Source: Streptomyces sp. ITFR-21
GTDB taxonomy: Bacteria; Actinomycetota; Actinomycetes; Streptomycetales; Streptomycetaceae
Assembly: GCF_031844685.1 (NCBI RefSeq)
Contig: NZ_CP134605.1
Location: 6,484,001-6,548,000, forward strand
Direction: 5' to 3'
DNA: 64,000 bases
Shown here: positions 57,459 through 64,000 of the stretch, piece after piece
Layout of the letters: each line of letters starts with the position of its first letter
Position numbering within the stretch: the stretch's first letter is position 1
Notes under the pieces: model-generated
What the model was told of the DNA's origin: nothing
Databases searched by the model: none
The model's input: the letters and a program-made list of their open reading frames with translations, nothing else
Position numbers and translations under genes: made by a program

Positions 57459-57763
57459 CCGCCGCGATATCCGCCACCCTCGCTGCTGTCGCCGCGTACT
57501 GGGCTGGTCGGGTGAGACTCGGCCGGCGTCTGCTGGAGTGGGCGGAGGACCGCAACGAGGGCTCGCACGGGCCAGGCTGGTGGGCAGCCCAGGGAGTCGG
57601 GCTCGCCGCGGTGGCGTGGATGATAACCGTCCACCCACGCCGCTCGGCCGCCAACCGCCGCTCATGGCAGGAAGCCTGCAACGCCCGGCGTAGCCCCGCC
57701 CCGCAGTTCGACTCCGGCTGGGCCGCCAAGCGCGACACCACGACACGAGACGAGCCCCGATGA
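57455..57763 (+). CDS. Membrane protein
   Basis: 102 residues, GTG start overlapping the previous stop. One or two hydrophobic helices (AAISATLAAVAAYWAGRV, WWAAQGVGLAAVAWMITV), basic tail. Unknown family. Confidence 0.5.
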   Translation: MTAAISATLAAVAAYWAGRVRLGRRLLEWAEDRNEGSHGPGWWAAQGVGLAAVAWMITVHPRRSAANRRSWQEACNARRSPAPQFDSGWAAKRDTTTRDEPR

Positions 57764-58314
57764 ACGCCGCCCTGATCCGCGCCCGCGACGCCATGACCGC
57801 CCAGGGGTTCACTGAGCACGAGGCGGTCGCCCTGCTGCTGCCGATCATCGGCGCGGCGTACCGGGAGGTCGCCGACGAGGCCAACGAGTCCGCCAAGTCG
57901 CCGAGCGTCTGGGGCGACACCCCGGAGGTGGCGTTCAGCGAGTTCGCCGCCGCGTTCCGCAAGCAGGCCTACGAACTCGACCCGCCAGTGGAACCGGACC
58001 TGCGCGGCGGGTTCTGGCCGGGCATGACCGGCGGCATGTGCGCCCGCTGCCACCTCGCGGTGAACCGTGGTGACGACGCCGACCCCGAGCACGAGGTGTG
58101 CGTGGTCATCGCCGACGGGATGCGGATTACCAGCAGCCGCCCCGACGAGGTGCTGCTGCACCTGCCGTACTGGACGTACTGGGACACGCAGGCGTACAGC
58201 ACCGAACTCGGCATCCCCGCCGGCCACCTGCCCGCACTCAAAGCCGTCATTGACGCGTGGCTCGCACAGCAGGCTGTTGACGCGGCCAAGGACAACAAGG
58301 AGCCCACCCCGTGA
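57760..58314 (+). CDS. Hypothetical protein with zinc-like motif
   Basis: 184 residues, ATG start overlapping the previous stop. Helical N-terminus (ALIRARDAMTAQGFTEHEAV), a CARCHLAVNRGDDADPEHEV-like CxxC...H segment, then LHLPYWTYWDTQAYSTELGI. Probably zinc-binding. Unknown role. Confidence 0.55.
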   Translation: MNAALIRARDAMTAQGFTEHEAVALLLPIIGAAYREVADEANESAKSPSVWGDTPEVAFSEFAAAFRKQAYELDPPVEPDLRGGFWPGMTGGMCARCHLAVNRGDDADPEHEVCVVIADGMRITSSRPDEVLLHLPYWTYWDTQAYSTELGIPAGHLPALKAVIDAWLAQQAVDAAKDNKEPTP

Positions 58315-58556
58315 CGACCCTGCCCCCGCCCCGCCAGTCGAGCCGTGACGTGTCCTGGTCGGTGATGTTCCGCCTCGGCGGCACCGGCGTGTGGGCGGAG
58401 TGGTCGAACGGGCACCGCTCCCCGGGTGAGGCCGTGGACTGGGCGGAGCCTCTGAAAGCCAACCCGGCGGTCGCCGACATCCGCTTCGACCGGATCACCC
58501 GCACCCGCGACATGTTCGACCTGCACGGGATCGCCCAGGCCGGAGAGGGGTCCTGA
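58311..58556 (+). CDS. Small hypothetical protein
   Basis: 81 residues, GTG start overlapping the previous stop. VSWSVMFRLGGTGVWAEWSN, GHRSPGEAVDWAEPLKANPA, an alpha/beta unit ending in IRFDRITRTRDMFDLHG. Unknown family. Confidence 0.5.
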   Translation: MTTLPPPRQSSRDVSWSVMFRLGGTGVWAEWSNGHRSPGEAVDWAEPLKANPAVADIRFDRITRTRDMFDLHGIAQAGEGS

Positions 58557-58840
58557 TGCTGGTTCTCCGCGTGGAGATCTGGCCGGGTGGTGACCGGGAC
58601 CGGGCCAAGGAGATCGCCCGCGTCGGCATCGCCAACACCACCGGGCTGCGGGCCGTCTCCGACTACTCCGTGGTTCACCTGGACGAGGCCGGGGCCCGTA
58701 CCAACGCCCGCGTCCGGGGCCATCGGCGGGGGCTCGGGTGGGTGCCGCTGGCAGCCCGTGCGCTCGCCGGCCTGTGCGAACCCGCGGCGGCCGTACCCGA
58801 CGGCGACGACATGGCGCGGGTGCTGAAGGAGGGCATGTGA
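58556..58840 (+). CDS. Small hypothetical protein
   Basis: 94 residues, ATG start overlapping the previous stop by one base. LVLRVEIWPGGDRDRAKEIA, RVGIANTTGLRAVSDYSVVH and LGWVPLAARALAGLCEP. This beta-alpha-beta pattern occurs in other actinophages. Unknown role. Confidence 0.5.
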   Translation: MLVLRVEIWPGGDRDRAKEIARVGIANTTGLRAVSDYSVVHLDEAGARTNARVRGHRRGLGWVPLAARALAGLCEPAAAVPDGDDMARVLKEGM

Positions 58841-58905
58841 CCCCCGCCCCGTCCTGCCCCGCCGCCCGCACCGTCCTGGGCCAGCGGGTCGCGTGTGCGG
58901 CGTAG
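58837..58905 (+). CDS. Very small ORF at the end of the operon
   Basis: 22 residues, GTG start overlapping the previous stop; sequence VTPAPSCPAARTVLGQRVAC then AA. It fits the overlap chain but has no other support. Confidence 0.25.
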   Translation: MTPAPSCPAARTVLGQRVACAA

Positions 58906-59005
58906 GGGGTTCTTGAGGCCGTGGGGCGTCCGGTGAGGTGGACGGAGGGAAGTGTGACGTACACCTGACATCGACTGGGATAGGCCACCTGATTACTCGA
59001 CATTG

Positions 59006-59032
59006 GTATATGCCAAATGACTATGCATATAC
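59006..59032. promoter_or_regulatory. Inverted repeat in the leader of the DprA/phosphoribosyltransferase pair
   Basis: GTATATGC (59006-59013) and GCATATAC (59025-59032), 11 bp apart, within a 283-bp gap (58906-59188) that is clearly lower in GC than its surroundings. It holds no convincing gene. It is a probable regulatory site of the pair at 59189-60894; no clear -35/-10 is seen. Confidence 0.55.
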
Positions 59033-59188
59033 TCTGCGTAGGTCCTCCACTCTCCTGGGTGACAATTTTGCCGAATGGGGGGGTCCTGCTGCGCCGCCCT
59101 CGGTGGATGCGCAATCATGAAGGCGGTCCAAGAAACAACGAACAGCCCTTCGAACATCGGGGACCGCTAGTAGAAGGACACATCACTC

Positions 59189-60148
59189 ATGCCTAACATC
59201 TCGCCCCAGCAGGCAGACCTGCTCACCCTGTGCGCGCTGCGCATAGAGAAAACGTCGATCGACTGGCACCTCATTGCACGCATCTGCCAATCACCCGACG
59301 GCCTGGCCGCGATGCTCACAGGCGAGATCCCAGAAGAGTCCGCCGCCGCCCGAAAGAACCTGCCCATCCTCAAAGCGGCCCTACGGCACATCGATGAGGC
59401 CAGGGACCGGGCTCAGAGCGAAGTGGACGCAGCCGCCACGGCTGGCGCGCGGCTCGTAACCGTGCTCGACCGGGACTACCCGGCGAACCTACGGCTCGTA
59501 CCCAACCTGCCGCCGTTCCTGTTCTACTGCGGCGACCTTCTCGAACGGGACGCGCGATCGGCGGCAGTCGTCGGTACCCGGAACGCCAGCGAAGACGGCA
59601 TGAGGCGCGCAGCCCGCATGACACGCGGGCTCGTAGAGCAGAACGTTGCCATCTTCAGCGGCCTGGCCAAAGGAATCGACACGGCTGCCCATACGGCCAC
59701 TCTCGACGTGGGTGGCCGGACAGTGGCAGTGATGGGTACGGGCATCGCAGCGAAGATCTACCCGGCCGAGAACAGGCCCCTTGCCCGCCGGATCCTCAAC
59801 GAGGGGGGCGCGCTCCTCTCGCAGTTCTGGCCAACAAGCCCGCCCGCGACCTGGACATTCCCGCGGCGCAACGTCGTGACCTCCGGTGCCACGCTGGGCA
59901 GCATCGTGATCGAGGCGTCATCCACCTCTGGGGCGAAGATGCAGGCACGTATCGCGGCGGAACACGGCAAGCATGTGTTCCTGCTGAAATCTCTTGCTAC
60001 CAGAGAAGAGTGGGCGGCCAAGATGATCGCCGACGGCCGTGCGGTAGAAGTAGTCGAACTTGAGGATGTCCTGTCCAGGCTCGGAACGGCCAAGAGGATC
60101 CAACGCGCGGCCGACCAGAGACTCCAGCTAGCCCTGGCCGACCTGTGA
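59189..60148 (+). CDS. DprA-like (SLOG) protein of a ShosTA-like pair
   Basis: 319 residues, ATG 59189 with SD GAAGGAC. The DprA Rossmann core is complete: VVGTRNASEDG (128-138), FSGLAKGIDTAAHTATLDVG (156-175), GTGIAAKIYPAENRPLARRI (183-202), FPRRNVVTSGATLGSIVIEA (224-243) and SSTSGAKMQARIAAEHGKHV. Chromosomal DprA loads RecA on incoming ssDNA, but here it is paired with a phosphoribosyltransferase outside any competence locus. That is the composition of ShosTA defence systems, in which the DprA-like part acts as antitoxin. The genes overlap by 4 bp (GTGA). It could also be a host-derived stray. Confidence 0.85.
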   Translation: MPNISPQQADLLTLCALRIEKTSIDWHLIARICQSPDGLAAMLTGEIPEESAAARKNLPILKAALRHIDEARDRAQSEVDAAATAGARLVTVLDRDYPANLRLVPNLPPFLFYCGDLLERDARSAAVVGTRNASEDGMRRAARMTRGLVEQNVAIFSGLAKGIDTAAHTATLDVGGRTVAVMGTGIAAKIYPAENRPLARRILNEGGALLSQFWPTSPPATWTFPRRNVVTSGATLGSIVIEASSTSGAKMQARIAAEHGKHVFLLKSLATREEWAAKMIADGRAVEVVELEDVLSRLGTAKRIQRAADQRLQLALADL

Positions 60149-60894
60149 CGGGCCTGTCGGATCTTCCCGCGCCCGCCGGCTTCCCGCTGTGTGCCCGCTG
60201 CGCGTATAGGACTACGGGGACCGCTGAATGGTGTGCGGCATGCGCCAGTCGGACTCTGCGCCCGTTAGCCGATGTCCACTGCCCGACGTGCAGCCAGACA
60301 CTTGAGTCGGCCGAAGCGGAATGCCGGAACGTGATATGCCGGTGGGATGTGGATAGGAGATATTTTACCCGGGTCGCTGCGGTCGCTTTATACACCGGAC
60401 CGCTTGAAAGCACGATCAAACGCTTCAAATACGACAAGCGTTACTCCCAGTGGGCCTCCATCTTCGGCCGCCTGCTCATCGGCTGGCTCGAAGCCCACCC
60501 TCATGAGATGCAGGACATCGACCTGATCGTCGGCAATCCAACAGCCGCCGACCGCGACCCGTTCCAGCACATCGAAGCGATCATGCAAGCGGCTTCGACC
60601 GAGGACACACGGGCCAGTTGGCCGTTGGACGACCCCCTGAACCCGGTTCTCATCAAGCAGTACGAGACCCCCAAGTCCGCAACGCGGAGCTGGCAGGAGA
60701 AGATCGCAGCAGCAAAGGAGCACGCGGAGGCGCTTGCTCTCAAGGGCGATGTCACGGGTAAGCGAATCTTGCTGGTGGACGACGTGTTCACGACCGGCGC
60801 GCAGTTTTTCACGGTTGCCAAGTTTCTTAGGCAGAGCGGGCTTGCGGCAGAGGTGCGGGGACTCGTTCTCGCGCGGGTCCCCTGGGGCGCTTAG
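60145..60894 (+). CDS. ComF-like phosphoribosyltransferase, putative ShosT-like toxin
   Basis: 249 residues, GTG start overlapping the DprA-like stop. N-terminal zinc ribbons: LCARCAYRTTGTAEWCAACA (C16, C19, C30, C33) and HCPTCSQTLESAEAECRNVI (C46, C49, C60, C65). The PRPP-binding loop RILLVDDVFTTGAQ (207-220) is canonical for type I phosphoribosyltransferases. Between them lies an insert of about 60 residues (DPFQHIEAIMQAASTEDTRA, IKQYETPKSATRSWQEKIAA). Leu41 and Leu82 are TTA codons (60265-60267, 60388-60390), so efficient translation needs a tRNA-Leu(UAA). In ShosTA-like systems the phosphoribosyltransferase is the toxic part. Confidence 0.82.
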   Translation: MTGLSDLPAPAGFPLCARCAYRTTGTAEWCAACASRTLRPLADVHCPTCSQTLESAEAECRNVICRWDVDRRYFTRVAAVALYTGPLESTIKRFKYDKRYSQWASIFGRLLIGWLEAHPHEMQDIDLIVGNPTAADRDPFQHIEAIMQAASTEDTRASWPLDDPLNPVLIKQYETPKSATRSWQEKIAAAKEHAEALALKGDVTGKRILLVDDVFTTGAQFFTVAKFLRQSGLAAEVRGLVLARVPWGA

Positions 60895-60901
60895 ACGCCG
60901 A

Positions 60902-61783
60902 CTACCCCGCCCTCTTCCTCGCCGTCTTCTTGGCAGCCGTCTTCTTCGCCGCGGCCTTCTTGCCCGCCCGCTTCTTCGGCATGGCGTGCACCGCGGCATC
61001 CTCCCCGCGGTCGGCCCGTGCCTGTTCCGCGGCCCGCTGGAGCGCAGTCATGAGGTCGGTGACGCCGGTGTCGGCCGCCTTGGGCCGCACGGGTGACGGG
61101 GGTGCCTCGCCGTGGGCTTTGGCTTCGACGACGGTCCGCATGGCTTCGGCGTACTCGTCGTGGTAGGCGGTGAGGTCGGTGTCGCCGATGGCGTCGATGA
61201 GGGCCAGGGCCCCGCGGATCTCCTCGGCGGTGAGGTACACGTCCGGGGGTGCGGCGTCGCCCGCCGGACGCAGTTCGTCCGCCCACCGCATCCGGTGCGC
61301 GACGAGGATGTCGCCGGCGGCGTAGACGAGGCCGAGCGCCTCCCCGCTGCCCCTGAGTGCCCACTTGCCGACGGCGGCCTTGCCTGCTCTGGCCAGGGCT
61401 TCGCGCATGAGGACGTAAGGCTTGTTCGCCCCGGGGACGGCGGGCGCCAGGAAGTACGGGGTGGCGAACTGCTCACCGCGCACCGACGCCAGGTCGAGGA
61501 ACCCGCTGACCTCGATGGTCTTCGCGGTCGGCAGCGGCATCTGGTCGAGGTCATCATCGGTGACGGAGACGAGCTGGCCGCCGGGGGTCTCGTAGGCGCG
61601 GCCGATGTCCTCCGGCATCAGCACATGCTCGTCCAGCTCGCAGACTTTGCGGTAGCGGACCCGGCCCTGGTCCTCGCGGTGGACCTGCCGGAACGCGATC
61701 CGGTGGGAGCGGGTCGCGGACTCCATCCGAACAGGGATCGCGACCAGGCCGAACGTGAGCGTCCCGGACCAGATCGGGGGCAC
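60902..61783 (-). CDS. ku: Ku-type DNA end-binding protein
   Basis: 293 residues from GTG 61783 (SD GGAGG 8 nt upstream). It begins PPIWSGTLTFGLVAIPVRME and has HRIAFRQVHREDQGRVRYRK, ISGFLDL-like strand (TIEVSGFLDLASVRGEQFAT), YFLAPAVPGANKPYVLMREA and VVEAKAHGE, all bacterial Ku landmarks. The C-terminus is Lys/Ala-rich (KKAAAKKTAAKKTARKRAG), common in Streptomyces Ku. Ku binds DNA ends and recruits LigD for non-homologous end joining. Some actinophages carry Ku to help circularise their genome. No LigD is in view. Confidence 0.92.
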   Translation of the reverse strand: MPPIWSGTLTFGLVAIPVRMESATRSHRIAFRQVHREDQGRVRYRKVCELDEHVLMPEDIGRAYETPGGQLVSVTDDDLDQMPLPTAKTIEVSGFLDLASVRGEQFATPYFLAPAVPGANKPYVLMREALARAGKAAVGKWALRGSGEALGLVYAAGDILVAHRMRWADELRPAGDAAPPDVYLTAEEIRGALALIDAIGDTDLTAYHDEYAEAMRTVVEAKAHGEAPPSPVRPKAADTGVTDLMTALQRAAEQARADRGEDAAVHAMPKKRAGKKAAAKKTAAKKTARKRAG

Positions 61784-61859
61784 GGCCACCACCTCCACAC
61801 GACGACGCCCCCTGCCGCCACGGTAAGCGGAAGGGGGCGAACGTGCTGGGCGGGGCGGG

Positions 61860-62774
61860 TCAGAACGCCCCGTAGTTGACCTGCCAGGTCGGCAGGCCCA
61901 TGCGGCGCCACAGGGCCACGACCCGGTCCCGGTCGTCCAGACTGACCCGAACGTTGAACCGGTCGCGGACGTGCTCGTTGAACAGCTCGGCCTTGACAAT
62001 GTCGTCGCGGCGGGAGTCGCCGGCCGCGCGCATCCACAGCTCGTTGAACGGCACCTCGTGCTTGGCCAGCCACGCCTCGGTCTCCTTGCGGAAGTCGTCG
62101 CCGCGGCCGGACAGCAGGATGATCCAGTCGTCGTTGGCCAGGCGGAACGAGACGAGGGCGCGGCGCACGGACTCGTTCAGGAGGTCTTCGCCGCAGCGGG
62201 CGAAGTCGAACGGGCCGCGGTCACCGGTGAGCGCCAGGGTCCCGTCGATGTCGCACATGATCGCCGACGGCAGCGCCGGGTTGGGCACGTAGGGCTCGAC
62301 GCTCGGGGTGTCGTTCATCCACTCGTCGGTGAGCCGCCAGCCGTTGCGGGTGGCCTTGAGGTGGTTGGCGTGAAGGCGCTGGATGACGTCCTCACCCACC
62401 GAGTTCTCGCGGGCGGCGTCACGCCGCAGGCACTCCTCGAACGGCACGCCGGTGAAGTCGTGCACCTGAAAGACGGCCTGTCCGAGAGCGGCGGCCTTGA
62501 GGCGCTTGGGGATGTGCGGCGTCAGGTGGGTGTTGTCCACGGCGACATCGAAGCCGCCCGCTATGGCCTCGCGCACCGCCGCATCCTGGATGCCCAGCGC
62601 GGTCTGCTCGTGGGCGTGCGACCAGACCCGCTCGCCGCCGGAGTCGTCGAGCATGGCCCGCAGGTCGTCCAGGTTGATCCGGCGGATGCGTCCCTTGGAC
62701 TCGGCGAGCAGCGCCCGCGCAGCAGTCGTCTTGCCGCTCGCGGGGAGCCCGGTCATGACGTGGATCGTGGGCAT
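61860..62774 (-). CDS. Polynucleotide 5'-kinase / 3'-phosphatase (T4 Pnkp-like)
   Basis: 304 residues, close to the 301 of T4 Pnkp. The kinase has GLPASGKTT (P-loop Lys15), RRINLDDLRAML, VDNTHLTPHIPKRLK and a lid-region RRDAARENSV. The phosphatase has CDIDGTLALTGDRGPFD with Asp175 and Asp177, and ILLSGRGDDFRKETEAWLA. It heals RNA ends by removing 2',3'-cyclic or 3'-phosphates and adding a 5'-phosphate, preparing substrates for the RNA ligase next to it (3 bp gap). ATG 62774. Confidence 0.92.
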   Translation of the reverse strand: MPTIHVMTGLPASGKTTAARALLAESKGRIRRINLDDLRAMLDDSGGERVWSHAHEQTALGIQDAAVREAIAGGFDVAVDNTHLTPHIPKRLKAAALGQAVFQVHDFTGVPFEECLRRDAARENSVGEDVIQRLHANHLKATRNGWRLTDEWMNDTPSVEPYVPNPALPSAIMCDIDGTLALTGDRGPFDFARCGEDLLNESVRRALVSFRLANDDWIILLSGRGDDFRKETEAWLAKHEVPFNELWMRAAGDSRRDDIVKAELFNEHVRDRFNVRVSLDDRDRVVALWRRMGLPTWQVNYGAF

Positions 62775-62777
62775 CGG

Positions 62778-63902
62778 TCAGCCTTCTTCGTCGTTCTTGA
62801 ACGGCTTGTCGCCGCGGGGCTTGATCTGCTTCCACGCCCAGTCGCTGACGGCCTTGTCGCGGCCGTCGTGGACGAGGAACAGCGCGGAGCGGTACTCGGA
62901 CTGTGTCGCGGCGAGCGCGAACGTCTTCCGGTCCGGGTCGGCGGGGAGGGTGTCGAGGACTGCTCGGTGCGCGGTGAACGCTTCGCCGACGAGCCGGTCG
63001 TGCTGTTCGCGCAGGCCGGCTGCAATGTTGCGGGCCCAGTCGGCGAACTCGTCCGGCACCTGGTCGAACAGCACCGACGGCTCCTGCCCGGAGGCGAGGA
63101 CTTCCCAGATCGTCTTCTCGTTCGTGCCGGTGAACAGCTTGTGGAGCGTCAGGTACGACGACAGCTTGATCTTCGCGCGTGCCCCGGAGGCGTACCGGAT
63201 GACGTAGCCCTCCTCCTCGGTGCCGCCGACCGTCGCCCCGTCCAGGGTGGTGCTCGCCGCCGCCAACTGCTCCACGTCGGCGAGGCCGTCGCGCAGGCCC
63301 CAGGAGCGGACGACGGGGCCGATCGGCTTCCAGTGCGGGCCGACCTCGGCGAGCGTCGCCTCGGTGCCGTCCGCCGGCCGGAAGGCGGCGAGCAGCATCA
63401 GCTCCTCGCGCTGCCCGTAGTCCACGACGATGCGGTTCGCCGGGTAGATCGCCTCCGCAAGGTAGGTCAGTCCGGGGTCGAGACCGGTCAGGTCGGCGCC
63501 GTCGAGGACTGCCTGCGCCCACTGTGCCTGCTCGCTGATGAACGATCCCTTGGAGGCGGCACGCCACCGGCCGTCGTAGTGGAACGCGATGATCAGGGAC
63601 CCGTCGGCCTTCTCGAAGATCTCGAATGGTTCGGCGGGCAGCGGAGGTGCGAAGTCGTACACGCCGTGCATCCCCGTAACGAAGATCTTCGGGAAGGGGA
63701 GCGCCACGACCCCGCCGGTCCTGTCGTCGGCGATCAGGCCGCGGCACCGCATGGTGACGAGATTCCACGCGTGGGAGTACTGGACATCTCGCGTGTAAGT
63801 CAGAATGGAAAGGGGCAGCTCCGGGTGGGCCTTGCGCGTCACCTGACCAGCCACGATTGCGGCCTCCAGGTCATCCAAGTTGAACAGCTCGGAGAGCTTC
63901 AT
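62778..63902 (-). CDS. RNA ligase (T4 Rnl1-like)
   Basis: 374 residues from ATG 63902 (SD GGAGG), the same length as T4 Rnl1. The nucleotidyltransferase motif I is EKADGSLI with Lys98 as the AMP-accepting lysine. RCRGLIADD precedes it, and VTMRCRG, LYLAEAIYPANRIVVDYGQ-like segments and EEEGYVIRYASGARAKIKLS (motif IV-V region) follow. It seals nicked tRNA anticodon loops. With Pnkp it forms a repair pair that counters host anticodon nucleases such as PrrC. It is encoded upstream of and in operon with Pnkp. Confidence 0.9.
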   Translation of the reverse strand: MKLSELFNLDDLEAAIVAGQVTRKAHPELPLSILTYTRDVQYSHAWNLVTMRCRGLIADDRTGGVVALPFPKIFVTGMHGVYDFAPPLPAEPFEIFEKADGSLIIAFHYDGRWRAASKGSFISEQAQWAQAVLDGADLTGLDPGLTYLAEAIYPANRIVVDYGQREELMLLAAFRPADGTEATLAEVGPHWKPIGPVVRSWGLRDGLADVEQLAAASTTLDGATVGGTEEEGYVIRYASGARAKIKLSSYLTLHKLFTGTNEKTIWEVLASGQEPSVLFDQVPDEFADWARNIAAGLREQHDRLVGEAFTAHRAVLDTLPADPDRKTFALAATQSEYRSALFLVHDGRDKAVSDWAWKQIKPRGDKPFKNDEEG

Positions 63903-63922
63903 GCTTGCCTCCATCGGTATTT

Positions 63923-64000
63923 CTAGGTGAGTCCGCGCTCAACGTCGTCTGCGTACTTTTCGAGAATCTCGTTGGCCCACACGACAAGATCGGCCGCCCG
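63923..64000 (-). CDS. C-terminal end of a protein entering from the right edge (partial)
   Basis: 25 residues ending at TAG 63923-63925: RAADLVVWANEILEKYADDV then ERGLT. It is read toward the RNA ligase and ends 21 bp before its ATG, so it is probably the preceding gene of the same operon. Too little is present to name. Confidence 0.5.
   Translation of the reverse strand, partial: RAADLVVWANEILEKYADDVERGLT

Noticed and set aside
59189..60894. Competence (natural transformation) locus
   Set aside because: ComEA/ComEC are absent, and the context is phage cargo; pairing with a phosphoribosyltransferase fits ShosTA-like defence better.
61971..63926. 651-codon open frame on the plus strand
   Set aside because: Antisense to the kinase/phosphatase and RNA ligase, both with complete catalytic motifs.
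1..64000. Integrase, excision recombinase or ParA/ParB genes
   Set aside because: No tyrosine or serine recombinase motifs and no ParA/ParB were recognised; they may lie outside.

Overview
The window is about 64 kb of GC-rich DNA. Tight packing, GTGA/ATGA start-stop overlaps, frequent GTG starts and strong third-position GC all point to a Streptomyces-type actinobacterium. Nearly every gene is a bacteriophage gene, so this is part of a siphovirus genome: a phage, a prophage or a phage-plasmid. I found no integrase, rRNA, CRISPR array or clear attachment site. Family calls are pattern recognition from translated sequence, without database searches.

Layout, left to right. (1) 0-8.5 kb, early genes: a RecT/Bet-like annealing protein, a DnaQ-like exonuclease, many small HTH or zinc-binding proteins, an ASCH-domain protein and an Arr-like ADP-ribosyltransferase candidate. 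(2) 8.45 kb: a tRNA-Leu with a UAA anticodon, the bldA type. (3) 8.8-12.5 kb, a replication module like lambda O/P: a divergent RHH regulator, an initiator gene with eight internal iteron-like repeats and an AT-richer tract, a DnaC-like helicase loader whose P-loop is split by a class-3-type intein, and a PD-(D/E)XK nuclease. (4) 12.6-19.6 kb: small accessory genes, an XRE regulator and a short minus-strand block. (5) 19.6-44.7 kb, late genes: TerS, TerL, portal-MuF, ClpP-like protease, major capsid, connectors, tail tube, frameshifted tail chaperones (slippery CCCTTTG), a 1247-residue tape measure, tail-tip proteins, a papain-like protease, a GH25 endolysin, holin-like proteins, a fibre and a lipoprotein. 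An EndoVII/HNH gene interrupts the tail block.

(6) 44.8-50.7 kb: a secreted HNH nuclease and a minus-strand operon of multi-TM proteins resembling the spread (Spd) proteins of Streptomyces conjugative elements. A perfect 11+11 bp operator palindrome lies upstream. (7) 50.8-52.9 kb: a small HTH protein, a GIY-YIG/HTH protein and a second HTH protein, possibly an initiator, with internal repeats. Together with region 6 this suggests a phage-plasmid. (8) 52.9-58.9 kb: an RHH repressor facing about 16 overlapping small genes, with a promoter embedded between two operator palindromes.

(9) 58.9-64 kb, a defence and repair island: a DprA-like protein translationally coupled to a ComF-like phosphoribosyltransferase (the two-gene composition of ShosTA-type toxin-antitoxin defence systems), then on the minus strand Ku, a T4-like polynucleotide kinase/phosphatase and a T4 Rnl1-like RNA ligase. 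The phosphoribosyltransferase carries two of only three in-frame TTA codons I could find, while the phage encodes the cognate tRNA-Leu(UAA). This links the tRNA, the putative toxin and the RNA-repair genes, and it is the part of the window most worth testing.
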